NCBI GenBank assembly: GCA_019418225.1
Contig: DYCF01000037.1
Location: 1 to 48,055 of the forward strand
DNA length: 48,055 nucleotides
Direction: 5' to 3'
DNA from: Clostridiales bacterium
Lineage (GTDB): Bacteria; Bacillota; Clostridia; Lachnospirales; Cellulosilyticaceae
Shown: in pieces, positions 34,031 to 44,745 of the stretch
How the letters are laid out: every line of letters begins with the position of its first letter
How positions within the stretch are numbered: the first letter of the stretch is position 1
Program-made: the position numbers and the translations under genes
The notes under the pieces: model-generated
The model's input: the letters and a program-made list of their open reading frames with translations, nothing else
Database searches by the model: none
Told to the model about the DNA's origin: nothing

Positions 34031-37000
34031 TTATTCTACTACCTGTGCTACCCAATCACATAATGTACCATAAGTGACTTTTGCTTGTGGGTTAATATCT
34101 GTGATAAGGCCTATTGCATAAGCTTTTCTTACAGCCTCACGATAGTTGGCACTTACATTAGAGAAGCTCATGCTCGATGGTTTAATTTTATAACCATTTT
34201 TGATTTCATAAAGTTTTACAATACCTGCTATTGCTTGCTCTTCTGTAATTGTACCACTATTGCTACTAACATAAATGCCGGCTGTCTTTGCCTTATTTAA
34301 TAAATCACTGCTTGCTTTTTGTGTCAGGTTTATGCTTGTTTGATTTTGAGCAATACCCATTAGTAAAATAACATATTGATCACGATATACATAATCTTTA
34401 CTATAGTAAACTGAACCTAGACCTTCTATATTATAGGTATTACTTAATCTACTCATCAAATAGGTAATATTATTAGTAGATGTAATAGCCTTTTCATATA
34501 CTGCATAAAGTCCTAATTGGGCTGTACGATAAGTTAGATAACTATTTGTTAATGTCTCAACTGTATAATTTTCTTTTGTCCAAGAAGCTTGGTCATATAA
34601 ATATGTATATGTATACAAATCTTTATAGTTATATGAACCAAGTGCATCTAACTTTAATTTAACTCTTGCATAACCATCTAACTTCTTAACTTCTGTTGTA
34701 CGATTTTCACCTCTAAAGGTAATCTGTAAACGCTCACCTTTTACTAGCATTTCAGGATAACTTCTTTGATATGCATAAATATCAGAAGACTTAGCTGTTG
34801 TAAGGTCAAATTGTACTTTGTCGCTGGCGCTATGCATATTACTGTAATAACTAAGTGATTTAGCTGGAATCTCATACACACCAATATTCGTTTGGATTCT
34901 AAGTTCCATACCTTGGTTAGCCAGTGTATCTAACACTGATTTTGCCATTTTGATGCGTCTTACTTTGGCATCATATTTATTTTTGTAAAGCTCTACATTA
35001 ATTGTATAGTAATAATCTTTTTTAGCTTGAATCTGTGTAATGATTTTCGCACTATCTACGATTTCCCATGTCCAAATATCATCTTTATAAGTTTCTTCAA
35101 CTGGTTCTGGGTAAATAACTACATTATCATTTTCCCCACCATCATACTCGTCATCTGAAGTCTTAGTCAGTATTCTTACGGATTTAGTAAACTCAGATTC
35201 TCGTACAATTTCTCTTTTTGTTTCTGGGTCTGTAAATGTTAATACTGTTTTAGCTCTTACATAATATGGTCTATTTGCTTCAAGCTCTAAAAATTTCACC
35301 ATTGTCTTATCTAGTATTTCAACTTTATCTGGGTTATCGCCTTTCCCACCTGTTGTAACAGTTAAGGCATCTAAGAACTCTGGATTATCTGCAAACTCTA
35401 ATACATATGAGTACACTTTATTCGCAGCTTCTGTTTCTTCATTGTCCTCTACATCCTTAAGCCACTCTACTGTAATGTACTCATTTGTAACAGGCTTAAA
35501 ATCTTGACCAATTTCTAAAATGCTTTGGTAAGCAGCTGGTCCTAGTCCTCTTGGTGGATCAGGATTTTCAATCGTATTCGTTGTTTGTGTAACTGGGTTA
35601 CTCCAGCTAGAAATCTCGCTACCCTTTTTTTGTTTCGCACGAATCCATACATTATATGTAGTATCTGGCATTAAATCTGTAATTGTTACAATCGCCTTAC
35701 CACCATTTGCAACATAATCTTTGTCTCCTGGCTCATTAGAGATTTTAAATTCCCAAGTTTTTGCCTTACTAGGATCTTCTAATCTGCTATAAACAATTTC
35801 ATAGTCAAAATCTTCATTATATGTCCACCAAACTGAAACAGATGCATCTGTCACACCATTTGGGTTTAATGTTGGTACTGTTGGAATTGCTTCTGGTGAC
35901 TCATATTCAGAAAGTGTTGTACCTATTACATAACTTGGGAAAGTTTGTGTTAGCTTCTGGCCTGTTTCAAGTACGCGGTACGCTCTAACTAAAATGACAT
36001 AACGTGTATTAGGTTCTAAACCTTCTACCTTAAAGTCTTTCCATGGTAAGTTATCTCCATGATTTACGCTGCCTGGTGTAATTGTTCGCCAACCATCTAC
36101 CGTATCACTTTCATTATCTACAATCCACTTTTCAAAAGTAATGCTGCTTGGTGTACTTACATCCGCATTTTTATCTTTAATTTGCTTAAGTACATCATCA
36201 TACAGTAAAGTTTTTACTTCATATTTAATGTCTTCTCCTAGAGAAACTTCTCTGTCTCTATAATCATTGCTATAACTGTTACCTACTATTGTCTTAACAG
36301 CTTCTACATCTTTTTTTGTCATTAAAATATGTTCTTTAAGTTCCTTATCTTCTTCACCTTGGAACTTAATAGCAGGTGCCCCACCTGTGAATACTCTACT
36401 ATTCCATAATCTTGCAAAGAATCTTTCATCTTCATCTGTATAATTATTAGGATTATTTGCAGTGATTTCATACCATTTTTCTAACCATTCAATTTTAATG
36501 CTATCTACAGCAATACCATTTTCTTGAATTCTAAGTGGTGGCTTAGCTAAAACTGGTGGCGTGAAAATATCTCCATTTTTATCTACTGTAATAGCAACAA
36601 TGGTTGGTTGTGAAATACTATATGTTCCACTGTAGTCTCTTTTAGCTACAATTTTAATATAGTATGTCTGGTTTGATACAAGTGATTTTATATCACCTTG
36701 ACTTGTTATATACTCTGATAATAATGTTTTAAAACCAATAACCGTTTTATTATCTTGTTTATAAATTAAATCGTCTTGCATATTAGAATCAATTGATAAA
36801 TCTTTAATAATTGGTTCTACTTCTTCATCATTTAGCATATCTTCATCTTCTGCTACCCAAATATCATATTTCATCTCATATTCGATTTTACCATCTGATT
36901 TTTTAGGTGCATCCCAAACAAGTTGGATTTGAAGCGGGTTCTTACTCTTCATATAAAATGTATTAGGTTTCATTTTATCAACACTTACATCGTCACCTGT

Positions 37001-38248
37001 TACAAGATAGTCTTTTTTTTCAAATCCTTCTTTATCCTTTACAGAATCTGAATATGGAGTTGGTACTTGTGGTTTAAGAGGTTGTTCTCTTAACTCATAA
37101 GGCACATATTCTTCTTCTGTTGTAAATAATGATTCATCTCCATTTGGTCCTGTAAAAATGAACTCTACATAATATTTGCTTTTCTTAGTAGGTTCATCAT
37201 GCTCAAATTTTCCTGGATCCCTTGGATTAAGAGAGGCATTGTTTAATGTACCAATTAAAGTATAGGCTGTTTCACCTTCTGTCTTACGATATACCTTTGT
37301 TACCTTTAATGTATTGTTATCTGCCCATGCACCTAATTGCCATTTAAGTTCAATACGATTTCTACCAATATTAGTAATTTGAAGTCCTACACTTCTAGAT
37401 GCTTGTGCAATCTTAGGATTCTCTGTATTTTTACCTACATTCTCCCATCTGTCTTTTAAGAAACTGTTTGAAATACTGTTAACTAATACATAACCTGAAT
37501 ACTTTTGACCTGCTACTGTATTTGGGATAATATATTTAACCTTCTTAACGCCACCCTCAGTTATAAGCTCTAAGTCATCTTCAGATAATACTACAACCTG
37601 TGTCCCAACGCCTGTTTGTTCACTGCCATCTGTACCATCTACGCCGGCTTTCGTATTTGTATCCTTGTCAATATAAACAAGTTTATATGTTGCTCCAGGA
37701 ATATACTCCCACACAACTTCAATCTGATCATTTTTTTCTCTCATAATCGTATTAAGGTCTGTTAAGAAATATTTCGCTGGGTCTGTACTTGCATTAGAGA
37801 GAGGGGCTTCATATTCCCTTCCCTCATCATCAAGATGCAAGTGTCCTGGTCTTACTGTCACCTTATATAAATTACCATTTTTAAATTCATTAACATTATT
37901 TAAATGGTCTTCAATGTTTTCTACATAAGTCTCTTTATCTTTCGTTGCTTGAAATCTATCTGAAACAATTTGCTTTCCAAATATATCATCTAAAATAAAG
38001 CTATAGTATTCTGCTTCTGGTTGATTCGTTTCGCCTGGCTTGCTACTTGTGCCACTATTGGTAGCACGCTTAAATGTGATTTGTGCCGATGGCACAATAT
38101 CTCCTGTTCCTGTATTAAGCACATGGCTTACTACAATCGGTGCAATACCGTCTTGTGGCAATCTATCTTGTGAGTTTCCGAGTATATTTGTACTCCCTAA
38201 TAGCATTGCAAATGCTAATAGACCTGCCACTCTCTTTTTAATTTTCAT
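34031..38248 (-). CDS. giant secreted fibronectin-III-type surface protein A (1405 aa)
   Basis: A 1405-residue exported protein. Signal peptide MKIKKRVAGLLAFAMLLGSTNILG. Many fibronectin type III-like repeats follow, shown by recurring patterns such as IEWLEKWYEI, GLEPNTRYVILVRAY and DLMPDTTYNVWIRAK. The last 130 residues contain three SLH-like stretches (YRDQYVILLMGIA, TEEQAIAGIVKLYEI, SNVSANYREAVRKAYAIGLITDINPQAKVTYG), suggesting non-covalent wall anchoring. No catalytic motif is visible. It follows surface protein B by 71 bases with no terminator, so the two are probably one transcript. Role unknown; adhesion or S-layer-associated. Confidence 0.75.
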   Translation of the reverse strand: MKIKKRVAGLLAFAMLLGSTNILGNSQDRLPQDGIAPIVVSHVLNTGTGDIVPSAQITFKRATNSGTSSKPGETNQPEAEYYSFILDDIFGKQIVSDRFQATKDKETYVENIEDHLNNVNEFKNGNLYKVTVRPGHLHLDDEGREYEAPLSNASTDPAKYFLTDLNTIMREKNDQIEVVWEYIPGATYKLVYIDKDTNTKAGVDGTDGSEQTGVGTQVVVLSEDDLELITEGGVKKVKYIIPNTVAGQKYSGYVLVNSISNSFLKDRWENVGKNTENPKIAQASRSVGLQITNIGRNRIELKWQLGAWADNNTLKVTKVYRKTEGETAYTLIGTLNNASLNPRDPGKFEHDEPTKKSKYYVEFIFTGPNGDESLFTTEEEYVPYELREQPLKPQVPTPYSDSVKDKEGFEKKDYLVTGDDVSVDKMKPNTFYMKSKNPLQIQLVWDAPKKSDGKIEYEMKYDIWVAEDEDMLNDEEVEPIIKDLSIDSNMQDDLIYKQDNKTVIGFKTLLSEYITSQGDIKSLVSNQTYYIKIVAKRDYSGTYSISQPTIVAITVDKNGDIFTPPVLAKPPLRIQENGIAVDSIKIEWLEKWYEITANNPNNYTDEDERFFARLWNSRVFTGGAPAIKFQGEEDKELKEHILMTKKDVEAVKTIVGNSYSNDYRDREVSLGEDIKYEVKTLLYDDVLKQIKDKNADVSTPSSITFEKWIVDNESDTVDGWRTITPGSVNHGDNLPWKDFKVEGLEPNTRYVILVRAYRVLETGQKLTQTFPSYVIGTTLSEYESPEAIPTVPTLNPNGVTDASVSVWWTYNEDFDYEIVYSRLEDPSKAKTWEFKISNEPGDKDYVANGGKAIVTITDLMPDTTYNVWIRAKQKKGSEISSWSNPVTQTTNTIENPDPPRGLGPAAYQSILEIGQDFKPVTNEYITVEWLKDVEDNEETEAANKVYSYVLEFADNPEFLDALTVTTGGKGDNPDKVEILDKTMVKFLELEANRPYYVRAKTVLTFTDPETKREIVRESEFTKSVRILTKTSDDEYDGGENDNVVIYPEPVEETYKDDIWTWEIVDSAKIITQIQAKKDYYYTINVELYKNKYDAKVRRIKMAKSVLDTLANQGMELRIQTNIGVYEIPAKSLSYYSNMHSASDKVQFDLTTAKSSDIYAYQRSYPEMLVKGERLQITFRGENRTTEVKKLDGYARVKLKLDALGSYNYKDLYTYTYLYDQASWTKENYTVETLTNSYLTYRTAQLGLYAVYEKAITSTNNITYLMSRLSNTYNIEGLGSVYYSKDYVYRDQYVILLMGIAQNQTSINLTQKASSDLLNKAKTAGIYVSSNSGTITEEQAIAGIVKLYEIKNGYKIKPSSMSFSNVSANYREAVRKAYAIGLITDINPQAKVTYGTLCDWVAQVVE

Positions 38249-38319
38249 CTGCTTCCCTCCCCCTTAATTTTTAAGGTTCTTAAGTTTTGGGTATCTTAAA
38301 TTTCTAAGGTTCTTAAGTT
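38249..38319. repeat. 17-bp direct repeat between the two surface-protein genes
   Basis: TAAGGTTCTTAAGTTTT occurs at 38272-38288 and again at 38305-38321, the second copy overlapping the stop codon of surface protein B. It may reflect a small duplication; no role is evident. Confidence 0.65.
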
Positions 38320-41300
38320 TTAAACTTGTGCTTTATAAAGCATGGCAATGATTTCTTCTATGCTCATTTGTTTACTTGGTACCACCTTTGAATTTGGGTT
38401 ACTTACGATTTTAAGTTCTACAGCTGCATAAACATATGGGCGATATGGTGTTTGGAAAGCCCCTATATTTTGTACACTCTGTCTGTTTTTAATAGCAATA
38501 CTGCTTACTGAACGTTTATGTACTTTTTCATACCCTTGCATAATAAGATAAATAGCTTCATCTTGTCTAATGGCATTTGTCATACCAATACTATTTACAC
38601 CTTTTACACCATTGTTCTTTAAGTAGACAACATAATCTGTTCCTCTTGAGGCACCTATTACTCTAGCTAATGCACCATATACTTGCTCTTTAGACGCAGC
38701 AGTTTTAATCGTATAGCTATCAAGTGTAAAGAAGTCTGTTAGATTATACTTTGCAATAAAACTTTGATAAGGTGCTAGGCTTGGTATTGTAGTTACCAAA
38801 GAAGCCTGTCCTGTCAAAATATATGTACCTAGTTTGCTTGCTTCTATTCCAAAGCCATTTCCTACTGCATAACTATCTACTGGTGTCCAATTTGTAATTA
38901 AATAGTAAGCATTTACTGCATAACTATCTAATCTTGCTACGAGTAATATTGATTTTTGAATCTCGTTAATTGATATTTCTTTCTTCGTTGTACGATTTAA
39001 TATTCTTTCAACCTTTTCCATATGGTCTTCTTGAATATCTTCCATAGCTTCTTCAATAATTTCTGCTAAAACGTCATCTGCAATTTTACCATTATAGATT
39101 TTTCTTTCTAACTGAGAAATAACTGTTTTTCTCTCACTTTCAATGAGTTCATTTAAAGCACTCATAATATTTTCTTCAATATCTCTATCTTTATCTCGTA
39201 TATACACAAGTTCCATATCAATTGTCATCTGTGGTGAAACAGCTGATTCGCCGTTAATTCTGATACTTGTATTGGATAATTTAAAGCGAATGCCTACATA
39301 ATAATCTTCAATTTTGTCCTCAGCTACTGCATCAATGGCATCTTGAATCTGCTCATTGTCCTCTGTTAATGTATAAGGTCTAATATTAGCAGTATACTCA
39401 CCTAAAGTAATTTTAAGTGTTGTATTTGCTGCATTTTCATTTGTAAATAAACTAGCTGGCATATAATAATATGCATCTTTTGCATTATCACCAACTACTA
39501 ATTCATACTCACTTTGAAGCCCAAGCTCTGTTTTTATATAACTTTCGCGATATTTATAACTATAATCTTCTTCTACTTCCCAATAAGGCTTTCTGCGAAG
39601 CTTTTCTGCCTCTGCATCAAATTTCTTAAGATACTCTTCATACTTATTGTCTTTTTCAGCTTCGTCTTCATCATATTCTGTTCTTGTTGTTACCTTATCA
39701 CAATATAATGAAGTTGGATAAGTATTGCCATCTACAAGTGGTTTGGTCTTATCAATAACTCTTACCTTAATATAATAACGTTTATTAGGTTTGAGTCCTG
39801 TAATCTTATAAACAAAGTGTGTATATCCCTCTGGTGTTAAAGTATCACTACCTGTATTTGGTGTAAGCTTTGTAACACTATATTTAGTTGTTGAATATTC
39901 ACTATCCATCTCACCTTGTACTGCAATATCAAAAGCATAATCTGTAGGTACTGATGAATCTGATGGCACTGGCGCATCAAAACTAATCACCGTTTCATCT
40001 GTTACATCATAACTATAGTTCTTTGGAAGTTCTACCTTTAAGTTAATAGGTGGTAAAACTGGCGCCGTTGTAACTGGTACCATAATCCATGTAGATTTTA
40101 CTGGTTTGCCATCAATCATACATACTGTTCTTACATAGTAGTAGTAAACCGTATTTGGATTTAATGTATTATCTGTTAATTGGAACTTACTTGCTACTTG
40201 TTCTGGTGTTAAATTCGTCCATGTAGGATTCTTACTTGTATAAGTACTCATAAGTGGATTGCTTGTAGTCGGTGAGTCTGATCTGAAACCTACACGTTTA
40301 TCATCTGCTGCAACTAAATCTTCTATTGTTTTACTCTTTTCATCATCTGCAAGCCCGAGCTCTGTTCTAATGAATTCATAATAAGTTTTTGAAACATCTT
40401 CATCTTCTTCAAAGTCTGCTGGTGCCCAACCTAATGTAACTGTTGTATTGTTAGGTTGCTCTACTACCCAAATTTTTTCTGGTGTAGGTGGTACCTTATC
40501 ATCTTCACTTGGTGGAAGAGGTGTTGTCGTTGTTGTAAATGTAAATTCCTTAGAAAATAATGAGTAGCGGCTTGGGAAATCTTTTGTTCCTGCTTCTGAT
40601 GGATCATTTCTCCATGGATTTAACTTCATACGTACCTGTACGTAATACACTTCATTAGGATCAAGTCCTAAAATTTCAAAGTCCTCGCTACCTTGTCCTG
40701 TTAAATCATCTGCTGATAAGGTAATTGGAATAACACCACCACTTCGGAGTTTATCAATATATCCTTCACTACCATCTAAATTAATTTTATTACTATCCTT
40801 ATTTAATTTAATTGGCGTAATTGTCCCTTTTTCCACGCCAGCTATTGTACTTGCAAGTTGTGCTGATTTTTGATAAAGATAAATTTCATATTCACCGCTA
40901 TAACGGCCTGTTGTTTTTTCAGCATCTTTATACAAATATAAATGCGCTGGTTCTAACATTCTTTTTACATAACTTCTGATATCTACATTTTTAATTGTAA
41001 CTTTTTCTGAAATAACTGTTTTATCTTCGTTGCTAGTATCTTCACCTGTAATCGTTCCAGGTACTGGAACAATCTCTGTTGTATTATCTAATGAAACAGC
41101 TACCATATTAGATTCTTCACTATAAACAACTGGTATTGCATCATCATTTGAAACAAGTACTGTTCTAAATGATAAATAGTAAGTGCCTGGTACAACGCGA
41201 TTACCTAATGAATCCTTTGCTGTACCTTCTACATTAGCTAAATAGCCACCTGATGCAGTACTTAAGTGATTTTCCTTAATCTCAAGCTTTTCCCACTGAT

Positions 41301-43188
41301 TATTAGGTGCCCCAAAGTTCATGAGTGAAACTTCTTCCATTGTAAATGTTTCATTTACTTCACTATATCGAAGTTCTGGTGTTTTATTTTTTTCCTCACT
41401 ACCTGCTGTACCTGCTACTGTTTTTACAATAACCTGTCCTTTATCATCTAAAGATACTTCAAATATCTTAGAGTATGTCCCATAGATATCTTCTGTACTA
41501 TTGCCTGTATTAGTAATTGGATCATAGTCTTTAGGGTCTTTACGAAGTAATAATTCATAGTAAAGCTTACCTTCTTTAAGAAGCTTTGCTACATTTTTAG
41601 GTGCTGTCCAAGCAATATCGAATCCGATTGCTTGAGGCTGTGCTCCTTCTATCTGTGTATTTTCATTTGGTACCACATATACATTATCAATTGTCTTAAT
41701 TTGTGTTGTTTCTGGTACTGTTGGGAATTCATCTGGATCATAAAATACCATCTGTGAGACAAATGTATTTGCATCAATATTTACCACCACTTGGAAGTAA
41801 CTTGGTGATTGAGCTGGCACAATGGCTGTAATACTTGTTGTCTCAGTTTTATTTGGGTCATATTCATAAACGACAGATGGTGTGCCACGCTCCGTATCTT
41901 TATCATTTAATATGTAAATAGAATACGTTGCACGTGATTTAATATTATACGGCTGAATATTAATTTGCACTTGATTGCTGCTTGTCTTATGTAATGTGTA
42001 CCCTAAATATGTATAACCTTTATTAGTTGGCCAATATTTTTCTGCCTGATTACCATATTGAAGTGAGCCATCTACAATAGTACTTGTCTCTAAAACATCC
42101 CATTTAATAGTGCTTACATCGGCACCCTCAACCTTTGTTTGTGATAAATACATTGACACTGTATTATTGTCTACCTTTACAACATTACTTATCGTATCTT
42201 TAAGATTGATTTTAACATCTGCACCATTTTCTGGTTTAAAGTCTAAACGAATAGCATTGCTCATATCTCCTATGGTATATCTTGTCCCAATTTGTAAAGT
42301 AATCTTGCTATTATCTTGTCCTGTTATTTTATCAACATACTCAAACTTATTACTTGAAACTTTTTTAACTTGCGCAAACTGTACTTTTACACCTGGTACA
42401 GAACCTGGTTTAATCTTTGTAATATCCTCAATGATTTCTAAGCTTTTTAACTGCCCGCCTTCTACATAAAGGTGAGTTGGTGTGATTGTATAACTCTTTG
42501 GTCCATTAAACATTTCTGCTGATGCAATAGGTGCTATACTACCATCATAATATAAATTGAATGGTGTAATGTTTCCTTTTGCAATACCATTCGTATAGAC
42601 ATAAACATCCTCACCAATTACTTTTACTCTAATCTTTAAATTATCTTGTGTATTGCCATCAAGTGTCATTCTAACGCTTGTAAGCTCTATATTAAATTCT
42701 TGATCATTACGGTCTCTACCTGTACCTAAGACTAACCTCTTCTCAGCCTTCTCTACATCTAAATTAGATGTGCCACTATATCCCCATGTAAAGTTCGCAT
42801 TATTAAATATACGCTCTACATAACTGATTTTATCATTGTCTGCCTTTCCGTCAGTTGAGACCGTAACACCTAAATCAACATTGGTTTTATCAATATTATT
42901 AAAATCTAAACTAACCTTCTTAGTTACAGTTTGATTTCTTTCTACAGCTTCTATATAATATTCCAATTTATAATTGGTTGCTGTTCCTGCTTCAAACTTC
43001 ACTAATGCACTTTCATTAGAGGCGTCATCACGCTCTCCTACACTAAGTCCTGTGGAATCTTCCTTCAAGATTTCCCTAGTTAGTGCAAAGCCTAACGGGC
43101 TACTTTCTGCCGCCTTCAAAATACTTACATTTTGCAAGGTGGTTAAAAACATTACGCACACTAAAATATGTGCTACCACTCTTCTCAT
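38320..43188 (-). CDS. giant secreted fibronectin-III-type surface protein B (1622 aa)
   Basis: A 1622-residue exported protein with signal peptide MRRVVAHILVCVMFLTTLQNVSILKA. It has a long N-terminal beta-rich region (about 30-480), repeated fibronectin type III-like segments with GLKPNKRYYIKVRV and LNPNTVYYYYVRT, a charged helical part (about 1260-1400), and an SLH-like C-terminus. The C-terminus parallels that of protein A in order: a beta-rich domain, then degenerate SLH-type repeats (KEQVYGALARVIGAS, QDEAIYLIMQGYEK, YRPYVYAAVELKIVSNPNSKVVPSKQMSIEEIIAMLYKAQ). It is probably an old duplicate partner of A. No cellulosome dockerin or LPXTG is visible. Function unknown. Confidence 0.75.
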   Translation of the reverse strand: MRRVVAHILVCVMFLTTLQNVSILKAAESSPLGFALTREILKEDSTGLSVGERDDASNESALVKFEAGTATNYKLEYYIEAVERNQTVTKKVSLDFNNIDKTNVDLGVTVSTDGKADNDKISYVERIFNNANFTWGYSGTSNLDVEKAEKRLVLGTGRDRNDQEFNIELTSVRMTLDGNTQDNLKIRVKVIGEDVYVYTNGIAKGNITPFNLYYDGSIAPIASAEMFNGPKSYTITPTHLYVEGGQLKSLEIIEDITKIKPGSVPGVKVQFAQVKKVSSNKFEYVDKITGQDNSKITLQIGTRYTIGDMSNAIRLDFKPENGADVKINLKDTISNVVKVDNNTVSMYLSQTKVEGADVSTIKWDVLETSTIVDGSLQYGNQAEKYWPTNKGYTYLGYTLHKTSSNQVQINIQPYNIKSRATYSIYILNDKDTERGTPSVVYEYDPNKTETTSITAIVPAQSPSYFQVVVNIDANTFVSQMVFYDPDEFPTVPETTQIKTIDNVYVVPNENTQIEGAQPQAIGFDIAWTAPKNVAKLLKEGKLYYELLLRKDPKDYDPITNTGNSTEDIYGTYSKIFEVSLDDKGQVIVKTVAGTAGSEEKNKTPELRYSEVNETFTMEEVSLMNFGAPNNQWEKLEIKENHLSTASGGYLANVEGTAKDSLGNRVVPGTYYLSFRTVLVSNDDAIPVVYSEESNMVAVSLDNTTEIVPVPGTITGEDTSNEDKTVISEKVTIKNVDIRSYVKRMLEPAHLYLYKDAEKTTGRYSGEYEIYLYQKSAQLASTIAGVEKGTITPIKLNKDSNKINLDGSEGYIDKLRSGGVIPITLSADDLTGQGSEDFEILGLDPNEVYYVQVRMKLNPWRNDPSEAGTKDFPSRYSLFSKEFTFTTTTTPLPPSEDDKVPPTPEKIWVVEQPNNTTVTLGWAPADFEEDEDVSKTYYEFIRTELGLADDEKSKTIEDLVAADDKRVGFRSDSPTTSNPLMSTYTSKNPTWTNLTPEQVASKFQLTDNTLNPNTVYYYYVRTVCMIDGKPVKSTWIMVPVTTAPVLPPINLKVELPKNYSYDVTDETVISFDAPVPSDSSVPTDYAFDIAVQGEMDSEYSTTKYSVTKLTPNTGSDTLTPEGYTHFVYKITGLKPNKRYYIKVRVIDKTKPLVDGNTYPTSLYCDKVTTRTEYDEDEAEKDNKYEEYLKKFDAEAEKLRRKPYWEVEEDYSYKYRESYIKTELGLQSEYELVVGDNAKDAYYYMPASLFTNENAANTTLKITLGEYTANIRPYTLTEDNEQIQDAIDAVAEDKIEDYYVGIRFKLSNTSIRINGESAVSPQMTIDMELVYIRDKDRDIEENIMSALNELIESERKTVISQLERKIYNGKIADDVLAEIIEEAMEDIQEDHMEKVERILNRTTKKEISINEIQKSILLVARLDSYAVNAYYLITNWTPVDSYAVGNGFGIEASKLGTYILTGQASLVTTIPSLAPYQSFIAKYNLTDFFTLDSYTIKTAASKEQVYGALARVIGASRGTDYVVYLKNNGVKGVNSIGMTNAIRQDEAIYLIMQGYEKVHKRSVSSIAIKNRQSVQNIGAFQTPYRPYVYAAVELKIVSNPNSKVVPSKQMSIEEIIAMLYKAQV

Positions 43189-43420
43189 ATACTTTCCTCC
43201 TTGTTGTCTTTTAATTTTTGGCTAGGTGCCATTTTTACTCAAGAATATTTTATATTTTAAGTGTTTTATCCCTTATAATTTATCGTCATTTCATGGAATA
43301 TTCATGAGACTATAATGAATATAAAGGTGTAAAAAATGGGGGCTCATATGATACTTTGCTATCTTCTCACATACCTTTTTTACAATGTCTACTAAAACGC
43401 GTTGAAATTTTAATAATTAA
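43189..43420. other. upstream region of surface-protein unit
   Basis: About 230 bases with no gene. It should hold the promoter of the surface-protein unit. No convincing sigma-A or sigma-D pair is visible; a TTATAA-type sequence occurs around 43275 but has no clear -35. Confidence 0.35.
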
Positions 43421-43529
43421 GATATATAAAAAGCTGAGGGACCTAACCTATTACTAGTTCTTATACTCAAGGCAATTTCTCGCGTATGTGCTAGTTGTGG
43501 TTAAATACCTCAGCTTTTATTTTTATATC
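43421..43529 (-). terminator. long structured hairpin after mutY
   Basis: An outer stem GATATA...AAGCTGAGG pairs with CCTCAGCTTTT...TATATC (43421-43439 with 43508-43529). Inside, TAACC/GGTTA, ACTAG/CTAGT and ATAC/GTAT pairs extend an imperfect helix over about 100 bases. It starts 2 bases beyond the mutY stop and ends in T-rich sequence on the minus strand. It can act as the mutY terminator, but is far longer than needed. Confidence 0.6.
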
Positions 43530-43530
43530 T

Positions 43531-44571
43531 CTATAGTTTTTGTGTTATTTTTTTGAAGGCAGTAGCTACTGGGATGTTTTCCATCTCTTCTAGAGTGAAA
43601 TATTCTAGTGGCGCGTTATTTGTTTTGGCTTCTTGAAGTAACGCTTCAGCTTTTTGAGACCAGCCTATGATCACTGGGGTCATATGCCATTTTTTATGAG
43701 TAAAGATGTGGATAACCTCTGAAAGCTCTCTTTGTTCATAGGTATTTAATTCACAAGTCTTCCACACCTTGTGGTCAATCATAGGGGTTCCCCATAAATT
43801 TGCAAGAAGACCTTCTTGTGGACGTTTTTCCATGCTATATCTTTGACCTTTTTTGAGGAGGACTACCTGATACTGCTCTTTGCCTACTTTTACTTTCTTT
43901 TCTTTGACTGGATAATTTTCTTCTTCGCCATAACGATGTGCTTCACAAATGGTACGTACTGGACAAATATCACATTTTGGACTTTTAGGTGTACATACAA
44001 GTGCACCTAGTTCCATAAGTGCCTGATTGAATCTATTCGGATCATCTGGCATAAGTTCCATGACTTTCTCTTCGAAAATCTTTCGATTTTTGGCTACGCC
44101 AATATCATCTGAAATACGAAACTGTCTTGATAAAATACGCATGACATTGCCATCTACAGCAGGTAGAGGAATATGAAATGCAATACTACATACAGCCCCC
44201 AATGTGTATGGACCAATACTAGGAATATCTTTTACTAATTTAGGATCACGCGGAAATACACCGTCCCATTTTTCATCAATAAGCTTTGCACCCTTTTGCA
44301 AATTCTCAGCTCTTCGATAATAACCAAGCCCTTGCCAATAATGATGTACTTCTTCTAAGCTAGCTATAGCTAGGTCATGAATTGTAGGAAATCTCTCCAT
44401 AAACTTTATGTAATATGGAATGACTGTATCTACTTGCGTCTGTTGAAGCATAACCTCAGACACCCAAATGCCATAAGGGTCTGAAGTCCTTCTCCACGGC
44501 ATATCTCTTTTATTTTCGTCAAACCATTCTAGTAAAAATGCTGCATATTTATCTTTCACTTTATCCTCCAT
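43531..44571 (-). CDS. mutY: A/G-specific adenine glycosylase
   Basis: A 346-residue MutY: catalytic-region VMLQQTQVDTVIPYY, helix-hairpin-helix VKDIPSIGPYTLGAV followed by PAVDGNVMRILSR with the catalytic Asp, and [4Fe-4S] loop Cys-x6-Cys-x2-Cys-x5-Cys (CTPKSPKCDICPVRTIC). A C-terminal NUDIX-like domain has LLANLWGTPM and TH near HIFTHKKW. It removes A opposite 8-oxoG. ATG 44571 is chosen; a TTG at 44580 sits ten bases from AAAAAGG and is a fair alternative. Confidence 0.94.
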   Translation of the reverse strand: MEDKVKDKYAAFLLEWFDENKRDMPWRRTSDPYGIWVSEVMLQQTQVDTVIPYYIKFMERFPTIHDLAIASLEEVHHYWQGLGYYRRAENLQKGAKLIDEKWDGVFPRDPKLVKDIPSIGPYTLGAVCSIAFHIPLPAVDGNVMRILSRQFRISDDIGVAKNRKIFEEKVMELMPDDPNRFNQALMELGALVCTPKSPKCDICPVRTICEAHRYGEEENYPVKEKKVKVGKEQYQVVLLKKGQRYSMEKRPQEGLLANLWGTPMIDHKVWKTCELNTYEQRELSEVIHIFTHKKWHMTPVIIGWSQKAEALLQEAKTNNAPLEYFTLEEMENIPVATAFKKITQKL

Positions 44572-44745
44572 TAAAAACAAAGTTTGTAAACCTTTTTATA
44601 AAAATCATTCTTCCATTTTACATTATTTTTAGGTGGAAGACTATTATTTATACTATAAATCCATATCCGCCAATATTTCCTAGGAAAACTCTTTTTTTAC
44701 TAAACATCTCTTTATGTTTAATCTCTATTTCAAAATATCTTCAGC

